Assembly: GCA_038247245.1 (NCBI GenBank)
Contig: JBBRVE010000006.1
Coordinates: forward strand, 10,167-74,166
Direction: 5' to 3'
DNA: 64,000 nucleotides
Source: JAPWJZ01 sp038247245
Lineage (GTDB): Bacteria > Pseudomonadota > Alphaproteobacteria > Micavibrionales > UBA2020
In this document: piece by piece, positions 51,613 to 60,212 of the stretch
Layout: every line of letters begins with the position of its first letter
How positions within the stretch are numbered: position 1 is the stretch's first letter
Translations under genes and position numbers: made by a program
Notes under the pieces: generated by a model
Told to the model about the DNA's origin: nothing
Seen by the model: the letters and a program-made list of their open reading frames with translations, nothing else
The model's database searches: none

Positions 51613-54261
51613 ACGGGATGCGGCGGCATCGGCAAGACGCTGCGCCATGTCGCTGTCCTGCAGCAATGCGGCGAAACCGTAATCGCGGATATACGCATAG
51701 AGCGTCGTGATTTTCAGCTTCCGCCCGTCATTGGCAACGGGTGTCCACATTTTCGCTGTCATTGCTTCGGCAAAATCACGGTCGAGCCCTGCGCGTTGCA
51801 TGAGCGATGGCAGACTATGCCCGGTGAGCATATCGAATGACTTGCCATCACGTGTGGCCATCGCCTCCAGCACATGCAGCACCAGCTGCGCCAGCTCAGG
51901 CTTGTGAAAGGCCGCGATATTGGGGGTACGCAGCGATGACTGCTTGTCGATGTTCGAGCCGTATGTGGCGGCGACCGGGCTGCCATGGATCTTGAACTGC
52001 GCATGTGCCCATTTATCGTAGGATAGCCGGATGCGGTCATGCAGGGTTTCGGCATCGTCGTTTTTGAATTCGGGCAGCGTTCTGGTTTTTTCAAACACTT
52101 CGATGGGGCTGTTCTTGCGCTCCGCCTGATCGAGCGGGCGGTCGTTCAGCATATAATGCGAAATCAGGTTCATCTGCTGGAAACTGCGGCCCAGCTGGTC
52201 TTCGTCGAACTGCGTCACCTTGCCATCTTTGCTCTTTGGCTGCAATTCGGCGGAGGGACGGTTTTTGAGAACCCAATAGAAGGCGCGCACGGGCGCAACG
52301 CCACCCTGCAGCCCGTGTTCAAACAGCGCCTTCATATGATCAAGCTGACGCTGTTTATTCTTATGCGCGTTGCCGCTGATCATGCCACCATGCAGGTCGC
52401 CGCCCCAGGTGGCGTAGGAATTGCGGCCTTCGTCAAGGTTGGGGTTGGCAATCGCAATCTTGTTCTCGATATTCGCGAACAGCATGATTAATACCTGCCG
52501 CAGACGTGCCTGAATGTTTTCATAGGCCAGCGAATGGCTGTCGAGAGCGGTCGACAATACCTGCCCGCCGATTTCGGCGAAACGTGATTTCAACTCCGTG
52601 ATAGCCTGCTCCAGTATTGCGGGCGACGTGTCCTCTTTCCGCGTACGCAGGACACTGGCGATCTCGCGGCGGATTTGCGCTTCGCGCGCATCATCCAGCG
52701 CGCCCGGGTTCACGCCGCTGAAAATTTCGGCATAGACCTCGACCAGTCGCTGCACGTTGCGATATTCGAATTTGCCCCCGATGCCTTTGTACGTTTCACC
52801 CTCCAGCGATGTGCCGCCCTCGACCAGCGTTTTCGCGGCACGCAGCGTTTCGTCGGAGCTGTTATCGGTGCCCATATAAACGCAAGTGAGCATATGCGAC
52901 ATGATGTTATCAATCGCATCGCCCTTTGCCGCCAGCACGGCCTGCCGGAACGGCAGATACGGCATGGCGTTGAAGAAACCATCGACGCCCAGTTCATTCA
53001 CCGCCAGCTCGACCATGAAACGGATCTTGGCCGCGTTATAGGCGGAATCAGCGCCACCTGATAAAGCCTGCGCCACGCCGGAGATTTTGTTTTTGCGCAG
53101 GTAATCGAACAGCCAGAGCAGTTCGTTACGCAGCTCCTCCTCCATCTCCCGCAGCGGGCCGGTTTCCCATGCGGCGGGACCGTCCTCCGTGGCGGGTTTG
53201 TGCTGCGTGAGGAAATGGTGCGGAATAACCGCGTGGGGGGCGTGGCCTTTATCGGTGGCGGCCGCAACCGTCACGATCTGGCTGGTATAAGCGACATCGG
53301 CGAAGCTGATGCGCTTGCCTTCCGAAATGATCTTGCCGCCCTGCGCCATGATGCGGCTGCCGAATTGCGCGAAGGTGGAGCCGGACGAGCCGAGGCCGTC
53401 GGTATGCACCAGCACGCCGCAATAGCCGCTCGCCAGTTTGCAAAGCTCGCGGTGCTTGTCGATCTTGTTGGCGACGGGCGGCGAGGCGTTGGGGTTCAGG
53501 CAGACGGAGATATCGAATTTCCGCGATTTCTGCGCCAGCGGATTGTCACGCGCGTAATCGGCGTTATCCGCCGCGCCGTCATAGCGCGAACCGACCCAGT
53601 ACATTTCGCAGATGATGTGCCATAGGTTGATGGCTTCGCCGCCCGCGCCTGCCTGTATGACGGGGCTGCCGAAGGGGATCACGCGGTCCGCCACCATCGT
53701 GCCATCGGGATACGCCATGCCGGGCAGGTCGATCAGGATTGTGCCGTCCCTGCCCTTGCCGTGTTTGTTTTGATACGTATCGGCGGCGGCATCGCTCCAT
53801 TCTTCGAAATGGCGTTTTTCGTAGCCGCGTTCGTAATTGAACAGGTAAGTCTTCGCCGAAATCGCCACAACCTCGCCGCCTGCCAAAAATGCTTGCGCAT
53901 CGAATTGCTGGTTCACGCGGTTGAACAGAGGGTTTTTGCGGCGGTCATCCTGCGCCGCCAGCCCCTTGTCCGCGAAATACCACGGGTGGCCGACGGAGAT
54001 AATCAGGTTCGCATCGCGGCTGGCTGCGTAATCCGCAATCACCTGCAGCAACTCGCGCGTGCGCGCATTATCGGAATAGTAAAAATCATCGCCGCGTTCA
54101 TAGCCGGACAGCCCCAGTTCCTCCAGCGCCAGAATATCGGCGCGGTCGGCGACAGCGCGGTCGATGGCCGTCATAATATTGGCAAGGTTGCGTGGCCAGT
54201 CGCCGCCCGTCTGGTTGGTGCTGGCCGAAGCGATTTTAAGGGTGATGTTTTTCGCGGTCAT
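51604..54261 (-). CDS. nadE: Glutamine-dependent NAD+ synthetase, long eukaryote-like form
   Basis: NadE amidates nicotinate adenine dinucleotide to NAD+. The 885-residue protein has an N-terminal nitrilase-type glutaminase domain (ILALEELGLSGYE with the catalytic Glu, Cys in HIICEMYW) and a C-terminal synthetase with a modified P-loop ALSGGADSAYNA. The later region NPNLDEGRNSY recalls the eukaryotic ANVDESLRGY rather than the bacterial GNKSE. It is far longer than bacterial (about 550) or eukaryotic (about 720) enzymes. It is divergent from a PRPP synthetase gene. Function is likely, but the divergence leaves some doubt. Confidence 0.83.
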   Translation of the reverse strand: MTAKNITLKIASASTNQTGGDWPRNLANIMTAIDRAVADRADILALEELGLSGYERGDDFYYSDNARTRELLQVIADYAASRDANLIISVGHPWYFADKGLAAQDDRRKNPLFNRVNQQFDAQAFLAGGEVVAISAKTYLFNYERGYEKRHFEEWSDAAADTYQNKHGKGRDGTILIDLPGMAYPDGTMVADRVIPFGSPVIQAGAGGEAINLWHIICEMYWVGSRYDGAADNADYARDNPLAQKSRKFDISVCLNPNASPPVANKIDKHRELCKLASGYCGVLVHTDGLGSSGSTFAQFGSRIMAQGGKIISEGKRISFADVAYTSQIVTVAAATDKGHAPHAVIPHHFLTQHKPATEDGPAAWETGPLREMEEELRNELLWLFDYLRKNKISGVAQALSGGADSAYNAAKIRFMVELAVNELGVDGFFNAMPYLPFRQAVLAAKGDAIDNIMSHMLTCVYMGTDNSSDETLRAAKTLVEGGTSLEGETYKGIGGKFEYRNVQRLVEVYAEIFSGVNPGALDDAREAQIRREIASVLRTRKEDTSPAILEQAITELKSRFAEIGGQVLSTALDSHSLAYENIQARLRQVLIMLFANIENKIAIANPNLDEGRNSYATWGGDLHGGMISGNAHKNKQRQLDHMKALFEHGLQGGVAPVRAFYWVLKNRPSAELQPKSKDGKVTQFDEDQLGRSFQQMNLISHYMLNDRPLDQAERKNSPIEVFEKTRTLPEFKNDDAETLHDRIRLSYDKWAHAQFKIHGSPVAATYGSNIDKQSSLRTPNIAAFHKPELAQLVLHVLEAMATRDGKSFDMLTGHSLPSLMQRAGLDRDFAEAMTAKMWTPVANDGRKLKITTLYAYIRDYGFAALLQDSDMAQRLADAAASRKK

Positions 54262-54313
54262 ACCCTTTTATATATCATTGCCGCTGGCAAAAACCCACGC
54301 TTCTGGCAGCAAT

Positions 54314-54335
54314 TATATTGAGCATAATCAATATA
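54314..54335. promoter_or_regulatory. Inverted repeat in the nadE/prs intergenic region
   Basis: A perfect 8-bp inverted repeat (TATATTGA and TCAATATA) separated by GCATAA lies in the AT-rich space between the divergent nadE and prs genes. Its position suits an operator acting on nadE or both. No T-run follows, so a terminator is unlikely. The regulator is unknown. Confidence 0.4.
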
Positions 54336-54443
54336 TTAACCTGTGGGTAAGGTAATACTATAACATTTTTATGACAAAATCAGATTGCTTATGATACATT
54401 GCTCGCCATAACTGATTCATCCCTCTATCCGGGCATAAATACG

Positions 54444-55553
54444 ATGAATGGACAAAAGCCTATCCTGCTGATCGGCAACAGCGTTTCGAAAGAAACCGCT
54501 GATGCGCTGCGCAGCGACGGCCGCTTTGACATTTTTACGGCCAGCATGGGCAAATTCGACAGCGACGAGCCTTTCGTCGAGCTGATGCGCGGGCAGGAAC
54601 CGGATTTCGAAAAAAACCTCGCGAAGCTGCAGGGCGCCAAAGTATACGTCGTGCAATCGACCGGCGGGCCTGTGAGCGATAACGCGCAGCACCTGATGTT
54701 GATGGCGAACACGCTGAAGGAATACGGCGCCGCTGAAGTGACGGCCATTGTTCCCTTCGCGGCATTCATGCGTCAGGACCGCAAATTCAAGAACCGCTTC
54801 ACATCGCTTGCCGCCGGCCTGTTCGCAAAACAGCTGAAGGCAGCGGGCATCGATAAAATCATCACGCTGACCCCGCATTCCAAGGCGGCGATGCAGCTGT
54901 ACACCAATGTCTTCGGCGATAATTTCCACGCCGTTCCCACGACGGCAATGATCGGGAGCGATATCAAAAACCGTTTTGACGTGGCACCCGATGAACTGGC
55001 GATTGGCGCCCCCGATGGCGCGGACAAACCCGGTGACGAAGGCCAGCTGCGCGCGCGCGAACTGGTCAAGGAAGTCTTCGGCCATTTCAGCGACGACCTG
55101 ATGTTCCGCGCATCGAAAATGCATACCGGCGTCAACGACACCAAAATTACCAGCTTTGACGGCGACGTGGCCGGCAAGGAGGTCGTGATCGTCGACGACA
55201 TGATCGACGGCGGATCGACAATGGTGAACGCGGCTGCGCTGCTGAAGGCGCATGGCGCACGCACCGTGACGGCCTATGCGACGCATGCTATTTTGTCGGG
55301 CAACGCGCTTGACCGTTTGCTGACCTCGAAACCCGACGGCATGACCTGCGCGATTGATAAACTGGTCATCACCGACACCATCCCCGGCGTGCGTGAAAAA
55401 CTGGACGCGTTGCTGGCAAAACAACCGAACCTTGCGGGCCGCGTGGAAATCCTGTCGGTCGCGCCGCTGATCCTTGAAAAAGTCGCCGAGCTGGAGGCAA
55501 AACGCGCCCCCCAGCAGCCCCGCCCGCGCAGCGGCAACACCTTCACACCCTGA
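54444..55553 (+). CDS. prs: Ribose-phosphate pyrophosphokinase (divergent)
   Basis: PRPP synthetase makes PRPP from ribose 5-phosphate and ATP, the precursor for purines, NAD and tryptophan made by neighbours in this window. The 369-residue protein has VQSTGGPVSDN, the flexible-loop motif RQDRK (110-114) and the PRPP-binding loop DDMIDGGSTM (251-260). It is longer than the usual 310-320 residues, the catalytic DLHA segment reads TPHS, and an insert lies near 185-205. The ATG at 54444 fits family starts. It is the first of a plus-strand group with a YiiX-like gene seven bases later. Confidence 0.85.
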   Translation: MNGQKPILLIGNSVSKETADALRSDGRFDIFTASMGKFDSDEPFVELMRGQEPDFEKNLAKLQGAKVYVVQSTGGPVSDNAQHLMLMANTLKEYGAAEVTAIVPFAAFMRQDRKFKNRFTSLAAGLFAKQLKAAGIDKIITLTPHSKAAMQLYTNVFGDNFHAVPTTAMIGSDIKNRFDVAPDELAIGAPDGADKPGDEGQLRARELVKEVFGHFSDDLMFRASKMHTGVNDTKITSFDGDVAGKEVVIVDDMIDGGSTMVNAAALLKAHGARTVTAYATHAILSGNALDRLLTSKPDGMTCAIDKLVITDTIPGVREKLDALLAKQPNLAGRVEILSVAPLILEKVAELEAKRAPQQPRPRSGNTFTP

Positions 55554-55559
55554 ATTACG

Positions 55560-56261
55560 ATGTGGCGTAAAATCAGCCTTATTGCCCTGATAATCGTGTT
55601 GGCCATTGGCATTATTATCAGCGGTGCCCTCGCTATCATGCGCGTGACGCCGCCCGATACTAAAGCCATTGGCTTAAAGGACGGGGATATTATCCTGCAA
55701 ACCATACTTGGCACGCAAGGTGTGGCAATTATAGCCGCATCGTCCAGCCCCTATACGCACATGGGATTCATCAAAACCGGGGGCGGCGAGCCTGTGGTTG
55801 TGGAGGCAAGCGCCCGAGTGCAAGAGAAGCCACTCAGTCAATGGATTTCCCGGGGAATGGGGCAACGCATTACCATTTTGCGCCTCAAGGGGATCACCCC
55901 GGAAGTCGCCAAAAACGTCGCAACGGCGGCTAGAAAACACTACGGCAAGCCATATGACGTATATTTCCTGCCCGATAAAAAATCATTCTATTGCAGCGAA
56001 CTGGTGCGCGAGGCTTATCTGGGCGCAGGCGTGACGCTTGGCAAGCTGCAAAAGGTGGGCGAGCTGACAAGCTCCTCCGCCATGGACACGATCATCGAGC
56101 AGCGCTGGCAATATTATCCGCCCTGCGCCGCCAAGCCCGGCATCACACTGGAAAAATGCCGCAAGATCATTATGGACCAGCCACTGGTGACACCTGCTTC
56201 GATCGCGCGTGATCCGCAACTGGAAACCGTCTTCACGAATTATCCGCTGGATACCCGCTGA
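55560..56261 (+). CDS. YiiX-like permuted papain-fold (NlpC/P60 superfamily) hydrolase
   Basis: The 233-residue protein has an N-terminal hydrophobic segment (about residues 5-27), acting as signal or anchor. The body shows the order typical of permuted NlpC/P60 proteins: GDIILQ, the histidine in SPYTHMGF, the acidic VVEAS, then the cysteine in FYCSELVREAY. Members are thiol hydrolases of lipids, peptides or cell-wall material; the substrate here is unknown. It lies six bases after prs. The TM segment suggests a periplasmic active site. Confidence 0.78.
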   Translation: MWRKISLIALIIVLAIGIIISGALAIMRVTPPDTKAIGLKDGDIILQTILGTQGVAIIAASSSPYTHMGFIKTGGGEPVVVEASARVQEKPLSQWISRGMGQRITILRLKGITPEVAKNVATAARKHYGKPYDVYFLPDKKSFYCSELVREAYLGAGVTLGKLQKVGELTSSSAMDTIIEQRWQYYPPCAAKPGITLEKCRKIIMDQPLVTPASIARDPQLETVFTNYPLDTR

Positions 56262-56285
56262 TTCCGGGTGTAAAACTTGCCTCTC

Positions 56286-57551
56286 ATGACCACCATACAA
56301 AAACAGCCCTCCAAATACTCCTTCGGCGTCCTGAAAATCAGGAATTTCCGGGCGCTTTTGTTCACGCGCATGTTTATCATGATGGCGTTGCAGGCGCAGT
56401 CGGTCATCGTGGGCTGGCAGATTTATTCGATCACCAAAGACCCGTTCATGCTGGGCTTGACCGGTTTGGCGGAGGCGATCCCCGCCATTACCTGCGCGCT
56501 GTTCGCGGGGCATATCGTGGATGTGGGCAAGCCGCATCTCATTTACAGGTCGGCGATTTTCGCGCTGGCCGCCAATACGCTCGTGCTGTTCACCTTTGCA
56601 GGCGGGCATGTGGCGATGGATCAAAGCCATCTGATATACCTGATTTATGGGTCAATCTTTTTCTCCGGCCTTGCGCGCGCCTTTGTCGTGCCGTCATCCT
56701 TCACCATGCTGTCGCTGGTGGTCAAGCGCGAGGAGATGCCGTCGGCCGCCGCATGGATGGGCACAGGGTTTCAGGCGGCCTCCATCCTCTCCCCCGCCCT
56801 TGCCGGATTGATCTATGGAGGTTATGGCGCAACGGTTGCCTGGGTCATGCCCGCCATGCTGATGATGATGGCGTTTATCATGGTGCACGGCATCAAGGTC
56901 ACGGCGCATCCGCGCGGTGAAATCCGCGAAAGCGCGGTCAAGAGCATCAAGGCCGGGTGGAAATTCATCTGGGAGAAAAAGATCCTGCTGAACATGATGG
57001 CGCTCGATATGTTCGCCGTGCTGTTCGGCGGCGCGGTCGCCATGCTGCCCGCGATTGCCGAAGATGTGCTGCATGTCGGCTCGCAAGGCCTTGGCATGCT
57101 GCGCGCTGCACCTGCGGTGGGCGCGGTTTTCACGACGCTCTACCTTGCCATCCTGCCGATGCAGCATGTATCGACGGCGCGCCTGCTGTTTGTGGTGGGG
57201 GCGTTCGGGGTTTGCATGATCGGCTTCGGGCTCAGCACGTCGTTCTGGCTGTCGATGCTGTTCCTTGTGGCGTCCGGTGTGTTCGACAGCGTCAGCATGA
57301 CCATCCGCGCCACGCTGATGCAGCTGCTGACACCCGACCATATGCGCGGGCGCGTATCGTCGATCAGTTCGATGTTCATTATATCGTCCAACGAAATCGG
57401 CGCGTTCGAATCAGGTACGACGGCGCGGCTGCTCGGGCTTGTCCCCTCGATCGTGTTCGGTGGCGTCTGCACACTTGGCATTGTTGCATTTATTACCGTG
57501 ATGTCGCAGCAGATGCGTAAAACCGTGGTCGATGTAAAAAACGCGCAATAA
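56286..57551 (+). CDS. MFS exporter (EntS/MFS_3-like)
   Basis: The 421-residue protein has about twelve TM helices and resembles the MFS_3 group (enterobactin exporter EntS and relatives): IVGWQIYSITKDPFMLG near helix 2, ALFAGHIVDVG in the loop 2-3 position, and the LLTPDHMRGRVSSISSMF loop. Substrate is unknown; drug, siderophore or small metabolite export is possible. I chose the ATG at 56286; an upstream TTG would add three residues. It follows the YiiX-like gene by 24 bases, so the two may be co-transcribed. Confidence 0.82.
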   Translation: MTTIQKQPSKYSFGVLKIRNFRALLFTRMFIMMALQAQSVIVGWQIYSITKDPFMLGLTGLAEAIPAITCALFAGHIVDVGKPHLIYRSAIFALAANTLVLFTFAGGHVAMDQSHLIYLIYGSIFFSGLARAFVVPSSFTMLSLVVKREEMPSAAAWMGTGFQAASILSPALAGLIYGGYGATVAWVMPAMLMMMAFIMVHGIKVTAHPRGEIRESAVKSIKAGWKFIWEKKILLNMMALDMFAVLFGGAVAMLPAIAEDVLHVGSQGLGMLRAAPAVGAVFTTLYLAILPMQHVSTARLLFVVGAFGVCMIGFGLSTSFWLSMLFLVASGVFDSVSMTIRATLMQLLTPDHMRGRVSSISSMFIISSNEIGAFESGTTARLLGLVPSIVFGGVCTLGIVAFITVMSQQMRKTVVDVKNAQ

Positions 57552-57612
57552 TGTTTCTTATGCTGCACTGCAAAATGACATAAGATTCCACATCCTGCAT
57601 TGCCATGCTAGA

Positions 57613-57629
57613 CTGTTTCCATTAAACAG
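57613..57629 (+). other. Inverted repeat before glgX
   Basis: A 6-bp inverted repeat (CTGTTT and AAACAG) around CCATT lies 34 bases before the glgX start. No T-run follows. It could be an operator or a small leader hairpin. Evidence is structural only. Confidence 0.25.
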
Positions 57630-57662
57630 ACTGACGCTTTACCGCAATTGATCAGGACGCTT

Positions 57663-59744
57663 ATGGACCGCGATACGCTTTCCATCGAGACCGGAACACC
57701 TGATACCCTCGGCGCCACTTTCGACGGCCGCGGCGTTAATTTTGCGCTCTATTCCAAACATGCGGCACGGGTCGAACTGTGCCTGTTCAGCGATGACGGC
57801 AAGACGGAATTGCAGCGCATCACCCTGCCCGAAAAAGCCGGCGATGTCTGGCACGGTTATGTGCCGGGGCTGAAAGCGGGGCAGGTTTACGGCTACCGCG
57901 TTGACGGCCCGTATGAGCCGCATAACGGCCACCGCTTCAATCCCGAAAAGCTGGTGCTGGACACCTATGCCAAGGAAATCATCGGCACGGTGCAAACCAA
58001 TGCCGAGGAGCTGACCAACCCCGCCAAGGACAGCGCCGCGTTTGTGGCGAAGGCGCGCGTGACCGCGCCGCTGACAACACCCGTCGCCCCTGCCCCGAAA
58101 ACGGCGTGGGAAAACACCGTGCTGTATGAACTGCACCCAAAGGGTTTCACGGCGGCGAACGACAAGATCCCGGCGCACCTGCGCGGCACCTATGCCGGCC
58201 TTGCGAGCAAAGAGTCGATTGATTACATCAAGGAACTGGGCGTCACGGCGGTCGAACTGCTGCCCGTCCATGCGAAGGTCAATGACGCCTTTTTGCTGAA
58301 GGCCGGCCTCAAAAATTACTGGGGTTACAATACCCTGTCTTTCTTTGCGCCCGAGCCGGAATATGCGGCGGACAAGAATAACGCGCGGCAGGAATTCCGC
58401 GACATGGTCGATGCCTTCCACATATCGGGCATCGAGGTCATCCTTGACGTCGTTTACAACCATGCGGGCGAAAGCCACGAGTCAGGCCCGACGTTGTCCT
58501 TGCGTGGTGTCGATAATGCCAGCTATTACCGCCTCGACGCGCATGACAAAAGCAAATACGTGAACGATACCGGCACGGGCAATACGCTCGATTTCGAAAA
58601 CCCCGCCGTGCGCCGCATGGTGCTGGACAGCCTGCGCCATTGGGTTGCGGAATACGGCATCGATGGTTTCCGTTTTGACCTGGCTCCCGTTTTGGGCCGT
58701 GACCGCAACGGATATGACGCGCACGCCGCGTTCTTCAAGGAGCTGGAAGCCGACCCCGTGTTGTCGAAAGTAAAGCTGATCGCGGAGCCGTGGGATCCCG
58801 GTCCCGGCGGCTACCAGCTCGGCAACTTCCCGAAAAAATGGCATGAATGGAACGATCGTTTCCGCGACGATATCCGCAAATTCTGGCGCGGCACGACCGA
58901 TGCGCTGCGCTGGCTGGCGACGCGCGTGGCGGGTTCATCACCCGAATTCGACAATAACGGCCGCGGCCCGCAGGCGAGCATCAATTTTGTCGCCATCCAT
59001 GACGGCTTCACGCTGCATGACGTGGTGAGCCACAGCTATAAAAAGAATTTGGCAAATGGCGAAAACAACCAGGACGGCGCGAACGAGAATTACAGCGCAA
59101 ATCACGGTATCGAGGGCGACACGCACGACCCGAAAATCATCGCGATCCGCGAACAGCAAAAACGCAACATGCTGGCGACGCTGTTCCTGTCGCAAGGTAC
59201 GCCCATGCTGCTGGCCGGCGACGAACACGGCAACACCCAGCGCGGCAACAACAACGCCTATGCGCAGGATAACGCTATCGGCTGGCTGGACTGGAAAGAC
59301 ATCACCGCAGAAGGCAAAAAACTGGCCGCATTCGTGAAAAAACTGACCCAGTTCCGCCGCGACCATCAGGTATTGCGCGGCACGGCCTTCCTGCACGGAC
59401 AAAAAACCGATGCGTATGATGTGGCCGATATCAGCTGGGTCAACCCCAACGGCAGCCCGCAAAACGACAGCGACTGGGCAAAGAAGGAAGACAAAAGCAT
59501 CGGCGTCATTTTCAATGAAAAGGCCGCGCTGGGCAAAAAAGACGGCGAACGCCTGCTGACCATCTTCAACAGCCATTCCGGCGACGTCAAATTCACGCTA
59601 CCTGAAATCAAGGGCGGCAAGGGCTGGACGCGCGTGCTGGACACCTCCGACCCCGAAATGCCCGCACAGACGGGCGTTCATGCCGACAAATCCGTTTACA
59701 CCGTGCCTGCGCGGTCGGTGATTGTTTTCAAACAGGGGGCTTAA
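57663..59744 (+). CDS. glgX: Glycogen debranching enzyme (GH13 isoamylase type)
   Basis: GlgX removes alpha-1,6 branches from phosphorylase-limited glycogen. The 693-residue protein has an N-terminal CBM48 domain (about residues 10-100, with GVNFALYSKHAARVELCLF) and a GH13 barrel with the catalytic Asp in DGFRFDLAPVLGR, Glu in LIAEPWDPG and Asp in VAIHDGFTLHDVV. I chose the ATG at 57663, with AGGA upstream, rather than a TTG five codons earlier. No other glycogen genes lie in the window. A one-base gap joins it to the EndoU-like gene. Confidence 0.93.
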   Translation: MDRDTLSIETGTPDTLGATFDGRGVNFALYSKHAARVELCLFSDDGKTELQRITLPEKAGDVWHGYVPGLKAGQVYGYRVDGPYEPHNGHRFNPEKLVLDTYAKEIIGTVQTNAEELTNPAKDSAAFVAKARVTAPLTTPVAPAPKTAWENTVLYELHPKGFTAANDKIPAHLRGTYAGLASKESIDYIKELGVTAVELLPVHAKVNDAFLLKAGLKNYWGYNTLSFFAPEPEYAADKNNARQEFRDMVDAFHISGIEVILDVVYNHAGESHESGPTLSLRGVDNASYYRLDAHDKSKYVNDTGTGNTLDFENPAVRRMVLDSLRHWVAEYGIDGFRFDLAPVLGRDRNGYDAHAAFFKELEADPVLSKVKLIAEPWDPGPGGYQLGNFPKKWHEWNDRFRDDIRKFWRGTTDALRWLATRVAGSSPEFDNNGRGPQASINFVAIHDGFTLHDVVSHSYKKNLANGENNQDGANENYSANHGIEGDTHDPKIIAIREQQKRNMLATLFLSQGTPMLLAGDEHGNTQRGNNNAYAQDNAIGWLDWKDITAEGKKLAAFVKKLTQFRRDHQVLRGTAFLHGQKTDAYDVADISWVNPNGSPQNDSDWAKKEDKSIGVIFNEKAALGKKDGERLLTIFNSHSGDVKFTLPEIKGGKGWTRVLDTSDPEMPAQTGVHADKSVYTVPARSVIVFKQGA

Positions 59745-60212
59745 ATGTTCCGCGACCGTTTCCTGAAACGCATCATCATGTTCGTGTTTTTTGCGGCGCT
59801 GGTTTTCCCGGCCATGCTGAAGCAGTTGGGCACCATCAACCCCATGAACCCGATGATGGGCACGGCATCACAACATGCGCCGCAGCTGACCGAAAAACGC
59901 AAAATGCACATGCTGCATGGCGACCAGTCGGGCGGCGGGCATATGCACGGCACGGGCGCGCCCTGCAAATCGGAATTCCCCGCCGACTGGACCGAAGACA
60001 AAATCGTGGCGACCGTCACGAACATGGCCGCCAACGACAACCTCGGCTGGCAGCAGCAGAAAAACGGCAATTACGTGGCGGAGGCGAATGACGGACAGGT
60101 GCGTGTGCGCGTGGTGCTGAACAGCAACCGCACGCAGATCATTACGGCCTATCCCGTTAACCTGCCGCTGAACCCGTGCAACCGCGGCGCGGCGAACGAC
60201 AACAATCCGTGA
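59745..60212 (+). CDS. Membrane-anchored or secreted EndoU-like nuclease domain protein
   Basis: The 155-residue protein has an N-terminal hydrophobic segment (about 8-24), then a domain that reads like the bacterial EndoU nuclease family: MLHGDQSGGGHMHGTG, CKSEFPADWTEDKI, an RVRVVLN strand and ITAYPVN. Candidate active-site residues are His58, His66 (or His68), Lys75, Thr134 and Tyr136, matching the His-His-Lys plus Thr/Tyr pattern. Bacterial EndoU domains are usually toxin tips of CdiA or other polymorphic toxins, and cleave RNA. Here the domain stands alone, immediately after glgX and convergent to a KamA-family gene, without an obvious immunity gene. Activity is inferred from motifs. Confidence 0.72.
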   Translation: MFRDRFLKRIIMFVFFAALVFPAMLKQLGTINPMNPMMGTASQHAPQLTEKRKMHMLHGDQSGGGHMHGTGAPCKSEFPADWTEDKIVATVTNMAANDNLGWQQQKNGNYVAEANDGQVRVRVVLNSNRTQIITAYPVNLPLNPCNRGAANDNNP

